A stretch of DNA of 64,000 bases. Source: Ceraceosorus guamensis (lineage: Eukaryota; Basidiomycota; Exobasidiomycetes; Ceraceosorales; Ceraceosoraceae). The stretch lies in the NCBI RefSeq assembly GCF_003144195.1, contig NW_020290050.1, forward strand, positions 1 through 64,000, given 5' to 3'. Of the stretch, positions 34,240 to 44,751 are shown piece after piece (positions within the stretch are counted from its first letter, which is position 1; each line of letters begins with the position of its first letter). The notes beneath the pieces were generated by a model. The model saw nothing but the letters and a program-made list of their open reading frames with translations. It made no database searches and was not told where the DNA came from. Position numbers and translations under genes: made by a program.

Positions 34240-34276
<37 letters not shown>
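33663..34276. promoter_or_regulatory. Shared upstream region, GRC3 / PSF2
   Basis: A compact divergent promoter region. It contains a cluster of GTGACTC/TGACTCG units at 33958-34010 and near 34088, and an (AC)n repeat at its right end. The TGACTC core resembles a bZIP (Gcn4/AP-1 type) site; use as such is inferred. Confidence 0.4.
34230..34272. repeat. (AC)n repeat abutting the PSF2 start
   Basis: An AC-rich dinucleotide run ends 4 bp before the PSF2 ATG and is presumably transcribed as 5' leader. Confidence 0.85.
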
Positions 34277-35933
34277 ATGGCCCTGCCCGCCCACGCCTCC
34301 ACCGGGCTCCTCCCGAGCGAATCCGAATCGCTAGCGCTTCAAACGCAACGCATCCTCATCCTCCCAACGCGCGCTTTGGACAAGGTCAGATTGATGCAGG
34401 GCACCTTTGGACCTTTTAGACCTGCTAGGACCTGCTCCGTTCCTCTTTGGTTGGCTTTGCACTTGAAGAGAAAGAGAAAGGCTAGGATTGTTTGTCCGGA
34501 TTGGTTGAGCGTGGGTGAGTGGAGTGGAGTGGGGGTCGCGTGCGCGCGCGCGAGTTTGGCGAGTGGGGTCGAGTAAAAGACGGAAGCGATTCGGCTCGCC
34601 CTCGCCCTCGCGTCGCACTGGGCCAATGCAATGGCGTTCACGATGGCCTCACTCGCTTCACGCACGCACGTGCTCACTTGCACTGCACTTTGCACCCCTC
34701 CCCTCCCCTCTCTCTCTCACACCCACGCCCCCCCGCCACCCCGCGCGCAGACTCGCTGAAATCCTCGCTGCGTCACGAGACGACTTCCGATTCCTTCTGT
34801 TCCCTACCTCTGCACTATCCCAGCATCGCCCGAGCGCTTATAGACGAGTGAGTAGGCCCCACGTGCCTCTTTCTCCTTTCCCTTCTCCCCTCTCCTTCTC
34901 CTTCTCACTCCAACCCCACTCGCGCAACTCGCCTCGCAGCGCATCAGACGATATTCCAGACGCTTCCCTCGTTCGTTCCTTGCTCAAAGATCTCAGAGAG
35001 GCGAGACAAGCAAAGATCATGCAGGGTCTATCCGACGTCAATTGTTGGCACTTGGAGGTGAGTAGTGGGCGTGGGCGTGGCAATGTGGGCGTGGGCGTGG
35101 GATCGTTTGAGCACATCTTCTTTTGCACATGCCACGTGCAAAGGCCCCCGGCTTGTTATTGCATTGCAAGTGCCCCACCCCCGCATTGGCGTATCGCACA
35201 CTTACAAATGCATCAACAACTTCCTCCCTTGCCGTTGCCCCCTCACCCCCTCCATCTCCCACCCCGACGCGCCCATCTCCCCCGCGCGCGCACGCCCACG
35301 CAGATGTCCAACATTTCTCATTCGGAACTCTGCGAATTGCGTCCCTTTATCAATCGAGCCTTCGACGATCTCAAGCGTCTCTTGCCCAGCAGCAGTCGAG
35401 CAGGAGCCGACGAGCTGTACGGACCGGGTATGGGATACGCTGCTGCCGCTGCTGCTGCGCCGATGCGAGGGAGCTTTGCGCCGGACGACTCAAACTACGA
35501 CTCGGCGTACGATGCTTTGCGCCATGGTGCGGGGCGTTACGCGACGTCGAGCACGAGCACGAGCGAGAGGGCACCGGCTCGTCGAGGATCGCAGGCGCAG
35601 CAGCAGACATCGCAGTGGGGCGCTCGTGCCCGCTCGCAAAGTCGCAGCAGCAGCAGCAGCAGCAGCAGCGAGAGTAGGAGATGGGAGAGGAGGAGGCAGC
35701 AAGAAGAAGAGGAAAGAGGTGCGGGTGTGGATTGGAGGGAAAGGATGCGCGCACAGGCGAATGCGGATGCGGATGCGGATGCGGATGGACAAGGGCGTGC
35801 GGGGAGCGCGAGCGGGAGTGGGAGCGGAGGAGGTCGAGGGGGATATGGGCATACGGAGGACGAGGGAATGGATGGAGCTGCTGCTGCAAGAGAGCAAGAA
35901 TCGATGAGGGGAACGGATATGGATCTGTTCTGA
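34277..35933 (+). CDS. PSF2: GINS complex subunit Psf2
   Basis: Four exons (34277-34514, 34751-34847, 34940-35057 and 35304-35933) give 360 residues. ILILPTRALDKVRLMQGTFG, VPLWLALHLKRKRKARI and PDWLSVDSL match the start of Psf2. DIPDASLVRSLLKDLREARQ and HSELCELRPFINRAFDDLKR match its helical core. Psf2 is part of the GINS complex, which joins Cdc45 and Mcm2-7 as the replicative helicase in the nucleus. The core takes about 210 residues, the normal size. A further 150 residues rich in Ser, Arg, Gln, Gly and Asp-Ala repeats form an extra C-terminal tail. The third intron ends in ACGCAG just before an ATG, which could mislead gene callers into starting there. Confidence 0.93.
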
Positions 35934-36275
35934 GAGGGTTAGGAGGGGTGTGTGGGAGAAGGAAGGCGCGGGCGGCGGCGGCGGCGGCGGCGGTGCGCGA
36001 TCAGGGCAGGCTTGCAGGGGGGACACTTTTGGGATCCAAGTACCGAAAAACACGCACCTCGAAGCGAAAGCACGGGGCCTTTTTCCTTCTCCTTTTCCAA
36101 GCCCCCCTCGCTTCGCCTCTTTGCGCCTGTTGCAGAATTTCCAACACTCAGTGCGAAGAGGATATTTTTTGCAGCGTTGCCGAAGGCGTACGAGTGTGGG
36201 TGCGCACGTTGAAGCGCTCGTGTCTCGGGAAGGGGAAAAGAGGCAAAAGGAAAAAGAAAAAAACAAAGAAAAAGG

Positions 36276-36312
<37 letters not shown>

Positions 36313-36958
36313 CGGCTGTTGCTTGCCCGCGCTTTTTTGTTGAGGAGAAATGTGTGTTTCGCAGATGGGCATGCATGGCATGTATGGCATGGTGGGGGGC
36401 CCCTGAAAGAAGATGGGGCAAACGGAGGGATAGGCGAATGCGTGTCGCTTGCTTTTGGTGCGAAATGAAAAAGAGACGCACGCGCGAATTGCGAGCTGAG
36501 TGGAGGGTGAGCCGAGCCGAGGAAGAGCTGGGCGGAGCAGATTGGTGGGCGCAGGGGGGGGGAGTGCCTCGGAGGCGCGGGGGAAGCGTACGGTGAGGGG
36601 TGGGTGGGATTTGGATTGCGCGGAGTTGAGAGAGAGAGGGCGATGCTTCGGGAGGCTATGCTTCGCCCGTGTTGCAAAAGGTTCCGAGCGAATGCCTCAT
36701 GGATCACTCGCTCAAGGGTTTGTTCCCCCTCACACACTCATAACCTTTCACAACTCGCGCGTCCCTCGGCGAGAATAGCCGACAAGAACCCACAAATCCT
36801 TGGACTCTGCAAAGTTTTTTCATGGATCGAACCCTCATTTCAAGGCTCTCTCTCTCTCTCTCTCCGCGCAAGAGTCGTAGGATTACTCCTCTCCCTCTTT
36901 TTTCTTCTGGACATTTCTTGTTTTGCCCTCTTCCCCCGCCCCCGGCCGTGAGGCCCTT
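35934..36958. other. Intergenic between convergent genes, with a long G tract
   Basis: The PSF2 and oxidase genes end here from both sides. The region has (GGC)n near 35968-35996 and a 36-G run. Large apparent frames are caused by these repeats and I do not call genes in them. Confidence 0.6.
36277..36312. repeat. G homopolymer (36)
   Basis: An uninterrupted run of about 36 G. It may form quadruplex structure, and its length is likely to vary or be misassembled. Confidence 0.85.
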
Positions 36959-38915
36959 TCAAGTCGCTCGGTTGAGATTCCTATCACCATCCGGACCTTC
37001 ATCCAATCCATTGCCCCTCGGCTTGTCCTCTCTCCACCTCCAAAAGGATTTCATCTGCGCATCCTCCCTTTCCTCAAAGATGTCTGCTGCGTGCTGCGGA
37101 GGCGGGAGGCGGGGGAGGAAAAGAAAGAGAGAGAGGGGGGGAGAGGTGTGGCGCGAATGTGAGGGATGAGGAGGGGGGATTGGCGTGTAAGAAAGGACGC
37201 AACGGCAACGAAAAGCCCGGATAGACCCGCAACGTCTTCTTTCCCCCCCCCCTCCCTTTTCGATTTCCTTTTCCTCGCACAACGCCCTCCGCACGCACCT
37301 TTCCCAAGACCGGCAAGAACTTGGCACCGTGCCCGCTGCCTCCCGTGCAAACGAATACGCCGCTCCACTCCTCTTTGGGCGGTCTATCCACCACAAACTC
37401 GTTGTCCAGCGAGTCGGTGTACCAGCAGAGCTTCGTCCAAGCAAACGGACGCTGCGCTAGTTCGGGCAGAAAGAGCTGCACAAAGGTTCGAATGGATGAG
37501 GTGGATTGGCGAGGGATGATGTGCGAGGAGACAGACGGCAAGGGGATGGACCATTGACCCTTTTGCGAATAGGCAGAGTCGGGTGCCGCTTGAAAATTGG
37601 TGTACTGCGGCATCGGGATTACGGGGTTGGGAGAGCGCCCGAGGTGAGCATCACTCATGGACAAGGGGGAGAGCATGCCGCACGAGCCTGCGCGACTCTG
37701 CGTCACACACACACACACACACACCTTGACTCCTCTATACCCAATCTTGATCACTCCCTCTTTGGTCCTGGGCAAGACGTACACGCTTCCCGTATCTCTT
37801 CCCTCGCCATCCCTAACCGCGCTCTTCCAAGTGATGACCGGAAATCTTTCCGCAGCGTACTTCTCCCATAATGCCGCATCGCGCACCGCATCGAGTTGGA
37901 ATGCGGCCACGCTGCCTGCGGAAGATTCGACGTGGTAAGAGAGGGCGGGGAAGAGCTGCGTGCTGCTCGATCCGCACGCTACGATCACTTGGTCGCACGC
38001 AATCTCTTGGCCGCTCGATAGCAGCACACCTCGCACGACTCGAGGAGCGTTCGGGTGAGCTTGTTGCTGCTGTAGCAAAGCCTGGACCTGCACGCCGAAG
38101 CGGAAATGCACGCCGAGAGCTTCGGCTCGTCGTTGAAAGTACCGACAAGCTTCGCTGCTGCTGATGAATCCCGCAGTGGAGTCGAGCGTAGCAGCAAAGC
38201 AATGTCCATTGTACCCTTGCGCCTCCTCATCTTCGCTACGCTCGTCTTGCTGCCTCAAGTCGAATCTGAGCAGCTTGTGCGCCCATCCTTGCGCCTCGGC
38301 TCGATTCGCATCTTCCTCTTCACCCTCTACGAATTGACTGGAGCGTATTCCGTCGCGCGTCATGTTCCTCAACGTCTCTTGCTCCAGCGCGTCGAGCGTG
38401 TTGCTGGGCTGCACGCGCAACATGCCGCAAGCACTAAAGAGGGGCGTATCGGCTTGCTCATTGAGCTCCAACCAGCGCTGTCTCGCTTCGAATGCCAATC
38501 TCTGGTAGTGCAACTTTTTGCCATACGATGCTCGGAACTGCAGTGGCAAGGATGGGCGGGGCGATGCGATGGTCAGCTGTGCCTCTCTGTCGCGCGTACC
38601 TAAGCGAAGCGACGCACGATCTTGTTGTGATCCACGCTCGCTGCATTCTCGGTGGATGCGTCTAGCGGATCGTAGGCCGTCTGATCGTACCGATTGCGCT
38701 CCAGCACGGTTACTCTGTAGCCTCGCTCATGTAGCTCCGTGGCCAAGGACAGACCAAAGATGCCCGCTTGGGTGCGAGACGGCAAGTTTGCGGCCCGAGC
38801 GTGAGCTGGAGCATGGACGCTGAGCAAGCGAAGTCAGCTTCGACTCACCGCCCACTACGATGATGTTCTGTCTGCCTTGTGCAGGCTGCGAGCCAGTCTT
38901 GGAAGACTCGCTCAT
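36959..38915 (-). CDS. FAD-dependent fructosyl-amino-acid-oxidase-like enzyme
   Basis: Five exons (38915-38849, 38766-38618, 38537-37725, 37604-37299 and 37093-36959) give 489 residues. The N-terminal VVGAGIFGLSLA is the FAD-binding loop. NKIFRASYG, KIGYRGVKYTN, CWYTDSLD (the Cys that holds FAD covalently in related enzymes) and TGGSGHGAKFLPVLGK are hallmarks of the fructosyl-amino-acid / sarcosine oxidase group. The reaction would be oxidation of a secondary amine with release of peroxide. A C-terminal exon adds DIFEEREDAQ and a WRWR motif, as expected. No signal peptide is seen. The third intron is a multiple of three, has no stop and begins inside a GT repeat. Saccharopine- or sarcosine-type substrates remain possible. 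Confidence 0.87.
37704..37724. repeat. (AC)n repeat forming a splice donor
   Basis: On the minus strand it reads (GT)10, and its first GT is the 5' splice site of the third intron of the oxidase gene. Confidence 0.8.
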
Positions 38916-40211
38916 CTTGCTGGATGCCTCCTCGTCGATGATTGTGGTGGACGGGGGTCGATGCCATCAAATGCGGGCGGGACTGACGGAAATGAACATT
39001 CGTGATGGAGTGCCCCCTTTCCCCTTGATCAGTCGTCTACACTTTTGTGAAAACTCTTGAGTGCTCTCTCGTCTTCCCTTTCTGCCTCGATCGCCATTCG
39101 CCCCACATGTCACCTCTCCCCTTTCGCAGTCTGATGAGCGTCAGTCAATCTTGAGTTGCTGCTGCATTTTCACGAGTCACCATGCAGCCTGTGCTCGTCT
39201 CGTCACGTCACGTCACGCTCCAACTATCGTTTCAGATCGAAGAGAGCCGTAGCAGGTGCAGCGCCGCGGTGTGCATGTGCATGCAGGACCATGCACGCTG
39301 CATCGCACAACGAGTCTGCTGAACACACAAACTATGAACAGCATATATGCAAGCACAATTAAGCAGCCAGCGCCTTCTCTGCACGCGATGCGCATGCATG
39401 CATATCTGCAGTGCGCATCTGCCGCGGTAACCGCGAGGGTACCTGCTAGATCCGCGCGCGCACCTACGTGGTTGCGATCCAGCCACACAGGTACCCCGTA
39501 CAGTAAGGTGCTGGTATAGCGAGCGTATGCCGGCGGGGCTGATGGCAGACATCAGATCGGTGGTTCAACTTTATATGCATGCAGTTGTGAGTGTAATTCC
39601 TGTTTGCGCCTGGTCATGAATGAATCTTTAATCACGAATGGTGAATCAGAGTCAGAAGAGTGCGAGTCTTGAGTCAAGTGAGTTACTCAGTACCGTGCAT
39701 TCACGATTGGTCAATCACGTGAAACGGGTGCGCGCAGGCCTCTTGTCAACGTCGACGGAATCGTCATTCACGATTCTTGATTGCAGTCACATTCACGATT
39801 CTTGATTGCATTCACATTCACGATTCGTCAATGTGAAAGGCGTGCCCATGCAAGATTTCCATTGGGAAGTTGATCTGTTCCGACTTGAATAGATGCAAGT
39901 GGCAGCCTCTCTCTTGCTTGACTGTCAGGTCTCTTTTGCTCTGCAATTGCACGCTGCTGAGTTCAATTTTTCCGTGTTTCGGTGACAATTTCAAAAAGTA
40001 GACAAAGGTGACGTGATGGTATGATGACTGGACCGGGCACCGAAGCGAGAAAGCAGCCGAAATTGACGTGACGGCGAGAAGTGCGTCAAGAAGCGGAAAT
40101 GACACCAGAAAATGCTGAAGACGTGTTTTCCGGAAGAGACCAAACGTTCCAATGCTGTGCCGAGCTCGACGAAAACGCTTGCGCCAGATAAATCAGCGAG
40201 ATGAAGCGGGC
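38916..40211. other. Intergenic with TCACGA motifs
   Basis: Upstream of the oxidase gene and downstream of the GH5 gene. It holds a dense set of ATTCACGATT-type motifs between 39630 and 39830, partly as a tandem repeat. No gene is recognised. Confidence 0.55.
39765..39826. repeat. 25-bp tandem repeat, two and a half copies
   Basis: Two copies of a 25-bp unit (39765-39789 and 39790-39814) beginning CATTCACGATTCTTGATTGC, then a half copy to 39826. The copies differ at only a couple of positions. The unit contains the dispersed TCACGA motif. Confidence 0.8.
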
Positions 40212-41528
40212 TCAAAGAAGTACGGCAATCACAACGACGATGAGGGGTACGCCCACGGTCAAGATGAGGTGTTTCGCTCCGCCACTTTGTCCGTCGCCTT
40301 GCCCGCTACCTCCAGGCGCAGTTGATCCAGCGGAAGGTGTTGCACTTGATGGAGAAGCTACAGGTGCAGAACAAATCGGTTTGGCCGAATTGATAAATGC
40401 ATCGGTGGGAAGCTGCGCAACGCTATCCCTGAGCGGCGAACAGCACGCGCTTCCATTGTTCCTCGCCGCTACGCTACCATGCTGCATGAATGCATGGTGG
40501 AGTAGATCGCCGTCTTGACAGTCCATAAAGAAAGCCGTTTGGCTATTGTTGTTGTTGAGTCGAGGTGTTGGTTGAACTTGTTGCGGACCCCATGCAGTCC
40601 AGCCTAACCAGACATCCTTGTTCTCGTCGAGGTAAGCAAGGGCATCGTTGATGGACTTTTCGCATTTCACGGATGCGATGCCACCCAACTCGCTGAGGAA
40701 AGCTCTTTTCCCGCTGTTGCGAAGCTTGACCGTGACTGCGTCCCATTCCGATCGTCTGTTGGAGAAATCTTCGCAGTCAATGGTACCGTTTCTATTCGGA
40801 TCTAGATAGCTGTGAGTATCGTAGATGAGCCGATTCTCGCTGTCGCTGATACCAAGGGTTCTATCGGAGTAATTGAGCCAGGTTGAGATGCCTTGCCAAT
40901 CTTTGCTTGGCACCAGGATGTACTGTTTGGTTGCGCCGGCTGCCCTGATGGCTTCAACTGCAGCTTGGAGATACGCGATGACCGTGTCGGTATTGGCAAA
41001 CTCTTCCGGCTCATTCATAATGCCGAATATGACGTTTCCAAGGTCCTTGAAGTCGGCTGCAATTGATTCCCATAGGGTCGCCAGACTTTGAGCGGTAGGA
41101 GCGTCTGTCGACTCCCCAATCAATTGTCCCGAGTGCCGGCCAAAGTCGTGCAAGTCGAGGATCACGAAGACATTTGTATCCTTGGCCATGTTGGTGATAT
41201 TGCTGTGCATTGCATCGTAATAGTCTCGATTGTATGGCTTGCTGAGGTCAGGCTGCAGAATATTCCACGAGAAGCCGTAGCGGAAGATGTTGAAGCCGAG
41301 TTTGCGATAGAGATCGAAGTCGCTCTGCGGCAAGACTTGTCCTGTCCACGGCTGCTGTTGATGATAGCTCATGACCGGCAAATTGACACCATTGAGCAGC
41401 GTCTTGCAGCCATTTACCTTGAGGAGGTCTGTGTCAGCATCCACCTCCTTGACGCACGCTTCTGCAGCTGCCAGCGAGAGGGAGCCAACCACTCCGAGGA
41501 GGGTAATGAGGCTTGTGTACGGGACCAT
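40212..41528 (-). CDS. GPI-anchored GH5 endoglucanase-like enzyme
   Basis: One exon of 438 residues. The N-terminus has a signal peptide (MVPYTSLITLLGVVG, with likely cleavage after an AAAEA stretch). The GH5 barrel shows GVNLPV near its start, RYGFSWNILQP, FVILDLHDFGR and the acid/base Glu in IMNEPEEF. The nucleophile Glu lies in FLSELGG, and WLGWTAWG follows. The closest match in layout is GH5 subfamily 5 (endo-beta-1,4-glucanase), though a beta-1,3-glucanase role in wall turnover cannot be excluded. The tail is Ser/Gly/Pro-rich and ends in a 20-residue hydrophobic stretch with no charged end, a GPI-anchor signal. Several N-X-S/T sites are present. Hence a secreted enzyme tethered at the cell surface. 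A TATAAATA element lies upstream. Confidence 0.9.
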   Translation of the reverse strand: MVPYTSLITLLGVVGSLSLAAAEACVKEVDADTDLLKVNGCKTLLNGVNLPVMSYHQQQPWTGQVLPQSDFDLYRKLGFNIFRYGFSWNILQPDLSKPYNRDYYDAMHSNITNMAKDTNVFVILDLHDFGRHSGQLIGESTDAPTAQSLATLWESIAADFKDLGNVIFGIMNEPEEFANTDTVIAYLQAAVEAIRAAGATKQYILVPSKDWQGISTWLNYSDRTLGISDSENRLIYDTHSYLDPNRNGTIDCEDFSNRRSEWDAVTVKLRNSGKRAFLSELGGIASVKCEKSINDALAYLDENKDVWLGWTAWGPQQVQPTPRLNNNNSQTAFFMDCQDGDLLHHAFMQHGSVAARNNGSACCSPLRDSVAQLPTDAFINSAKPICSAPVASPSSATPSAGSTAPGGSGQGDGQSGGAKHLILTVGVPLIVVVIAVLL

Positions 41529-41601
41529 GTTTGTCGATCGGAGTGGTGTAGAACGGGTGAAGGCTTGCTGATCAGTGAGCTCACCAAAACGATGACATCG
41601 A

Positions 41602-41609
41602 TATTTATA
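41602..41609 (-). promoter_or_regulatory. TATA box of the GH5 gene
   Basis: TATAAATA on the minus strand about 75 bp upstream of the GH5 ATG, a fitting distance for a fungal core promoter. Confidence 0.55.
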
Positions 41610-42944
41610 AGGTCTGGCTCTCTGAGTCTTACGACCACAATGATACATGAAGGTCGCGAGAGATGATGATTGTATCTTAGTCAGATCGAGTGATCAGGTA
41701 CGTATGACGCTGAGTACATGAAGATGCTCAGGGATCATGCATTGGGCGGTCACGTGACATACATCGAGCCTGCTCTCTATAGCGGCTCTTAGCTGCGCAT
41801 AATGTGCCGCTCCTGAGGTGGTCGAGGTGGTCGTTTCGCACCCATGAACGCCGTCTAGCTGTACGTGGGCCATGTAGACACGATGTACGTGTCGCGCGTC
41901 TTTGCTCAAGTCCTGACGCAAAGGCATCGTGCGAAGCGACAAAGTCGTAACGCGGTCGAAATCTCAGTCAGGAACTCACTAGGTTGATAGCCACAATCGG
42001 ATTTGTGTACTCATCTCTACACCTACTGCCAATAGCTTCCGCGGGTCTTGGCGGTTCTAGAAGAGCCGGTAGCCCCAATTTAATCTAAAAGTGCAGGTAG
42101 ACGCAGGCGATGCGAGCCGACTGAGCCGCAGGACCTGCGTTCCGGAATTTCGCGTTGTTCGCAGCTGCAGCGGTAACTCGTAGTGGCTTGTTAAGCGAGC
42201 GTTAGCGTCGAAGCATGCATGAGCCTCATTCTAAAAGCGCGTTGGATCATCGGGAGCGAACATGCAATCATGCAGCGCCCAACGCTGGTGCTGGTGCAGG
42301 AAAATGTGGGTGAATTCGCTCTGTCCAGTCCCGTGCGGAGCTTGAACTTTGTATGGTCTACAATCTCGAACGGCTCAGAACCGTTCATTCTCGCGCCTGC
42401 TCTTGAGAAGACGAGCTTTATTTTGCGATCTGCTGCCTTGTTGTTACAATGCTCGTGCAACGGTGCAGATCGGCTCGAGAAGGCTTCGTCTGGACAGCGA
42501 AGAGTTTCAAAATCACCAGCAACATTATCGACGTACACTACCAATGGGCAAGCACCGGCAAGCGGCTAGCTAGCAGGGACCGTCTGCGCTTTCTCGCCCC
42601 AACGGTGCGCCGCACATGTTCCCGCCGGACCGGTCCTTCTCCTACAGCATCAGTGGCTTGCAAGTTCCAGGCTCGCACCTTTGGCCGCGCGTGTTTGGTT
42701 GAGAGCCAAATTGTGAAAGAACTACGTACAATGATAGGCGGCAACGTTCGCATCAAGAAGCAATGACACTGACTAGGACACAAGACCATGGCTCTGGAAA
42801 TCGTGGGCCATGAGCGGATGACAGGTCACACACAGCTGTGCGACCGCTTCCAATTCGCAGCAGGTCGAAATGTGCCCGCTTGGGAAGCTCAAGTGTGCGG
42901 GGCGCTGACCTGCACGCGGTCGAGCGAGGAGGTTGGGGTGGTGG

Positions 42945-42950
42945 TATAAG
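42945..42950 (+). promoter_or_regulatory. Possible TATA element of the membrane-protein gene
   Basis: TATAAG about 100 bp upstream of the ATG at 43049. Support is positional only. Confidence 0.3.
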
Positions 42951-43048
42951 GAAGTCGTGTTGCAATTGCTTTTGCTCGTCGGCCTGTGACTACTTTTCAT
43001 CTCGCCTGTAGGCTACAATCCAATTCATCTCCAACCCTTCTGATAAGA

Positions 43049-44751
43049 ATGGCGGAACCAGGGCCCACTCCGGAAATGGCGGCAAAAAGAGCTTGGGAGG
43101 CTCGTGACTTGTACATTCTGCCGGACCTCTTCTACATTGCAATCACCGTGACGGTCTTCACGCTCGTTGGCGCCTTCGTTCACCTCACCCGCGGGCATCT
43201 AAGCCTTGACTACACGAGCTTGATCAATGCCGCTCTTGTGTGCTGCGTTGTGGCTGTCATATTGTTTTTAGTTGTCACCTACCTTGGCTTCGGTAAGTCT
43301 CGCATGCTTGTAATTGTGTGTTGATTGGCGAGCTAACAATGTTCTCGTCGTCAGCTTACGACAGAAGCAAAAAGCATTTCGAGACCTCCGCCAGAACGGG
43401 TCGTCAGACCACTCATAACTACGCGAGAGAGAATGCGAGAGAGAGGAGCACAGAGGCCCTTGGCCAGTGCGAATGCAATTGCGAATCAAAGGTCCACCGG
43501 CCAATGTGGCTGGAAATCTTTCCACAAAATCTGCGCAGTCTGATGCTCAGCGCGCCAGGCCAACTCGCTCTGTCATTCGTGATACTGTTGGGCATTCTGC
43601 ACAATCGAGCTCCTACTTGGCTCCAGGAGATGGGAACGTACGAGGTCATCAGCTCATACCATACGGTGCGTGACGTGAAAGGCGGCCATCCATTATCATC
43701 AATGCTGATGTGCTTGCTGCATGGCTCTTCGCTCCACGACGACAGCGAGACACGATGAGACTTCCTGGCATGGTCATCTTGGCGCAAAGAGACGATCCCT
43801 TTGCAGCAAGGATTGTCGACGACAATGGTCCACCCTTCTGCTACTGGCGCAGGGTGAACAATACTGCGCCGTGTGAGCCGGGCGACTACTCGAACCCCAG
43901 CATCAACAAAAGCTGCAATTGTTCACGCAACATCACAAGTAGCAGCACTTCTCTGACAATTAGAGGAAGAGAGTATGATGCATACGTACTAGCCGCGCCA
44001 TTCAACGTGTCTGAAGCGCACATTCCTGTCTTGTATTGGACGCGGCCAAATCCGGGTGCGCTTTTACAAAGGAGCGAAACAAATTCCTTGGCCAGTGCTA
44101 ATGATGCTCTGGGATTCGTCTCTGCGCAGGTTCTGACGTCAGTGCAGCTACTACGGACGGGCCTAGGCCGTTGGTACCACGAGAGCGGTGCACTCAGAGC
44201 TCGCTGTTCGTTGCCTTTTTTGACGCCCAAGCGGTGTCGGATTATGCGACGGACAACGCGCTGCTGGGAGATACTATCGGCAGAGCCTTTGATTCGATTC
44301 AGCGAATTTCTGCAGGCCAAGTCATCGACATACAGCTTCGACGTCGCGATTTTCAGTCTCGGGACCGCAACAAACCGCCAATCACAGTATTTGATCCGAT
44401 TTGGTCACCGTCGGTCTCGACGGGAAGCTGCGACACGGCTTTCTACGTCTCGTATGCCACTTTGATGGTGCAAGAGGCTTCTGAAAATCCCATACTTGAG
44501 CCACACGAGCTCATTGCGGAGCTTGGAGGTATTCTCGTGAGTCGGCACCTCTCGATATCGGACGTCCTGCCTATGCTGAACCTTTGTTCCGCATCATCGA
44601 CTCGCAGAGCTTCGTTCAATTGGCCGTCACCTTTGTGGCTTTCGTCTTGTTGTGGATTGTCGGTCGGATGGCCTGGCTTTGGCTAAGATATTCTTTCGTC
44701 TTGGTGTGGATTGTCGATCGGATCAAGATACTCACCCAAAGACTCTCGTAG
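43049..44751 (+). CDS. Multi-pass surface membrane protein, unknown function
   Basis: Five exons (43049-43292, 43355-43665, 43746-44055, 44130-44536 and 44608-44751) give 471 residues with consistent phases. Two transmembrane spans lie in the first 80 residues (LFYIAITVTVFTLVGAFVHL and LVCCVVAVILFLVVTYLGF). A third is near residue 155 (LALSFVILLGILH) and one or two more are at the C-terminus (VTFVAFVLLWIVG). The central 230 residues carry several N-X-S/T sites and cysteines, suggesting an extracellular domain. A motif ELIAELGGIL precedes the last membrane span. I do not recognise a named family; it may be lineage-restricted. The last exon contains an internal duplication. It is divergent from the GH5 gene. 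Confidence 0.78.

Larger units (their letters stand above)
41529..43048. other. Intergenic between divergent GH5 and membrane-protein genes
   Basis: A 1.5 kb gap. Apart from TATA-like elements near each end I see no gene, RNA or repeat array. Confidence 0.55.

Noticed and set aside
35304-35933. Separate gene starting at the ATG of MSNISHSEL
   Set aside because: It follows a CAG acceptor and carries the last Psf2 helices, so it is exon 4 of PSF2.
35490-36737. 415-codon minus-strand frame over the PSF2 tail and the G tract
   Set aside because: Pro/Ser-rich artefact of antisense repeats and a 36-base homopolymer.
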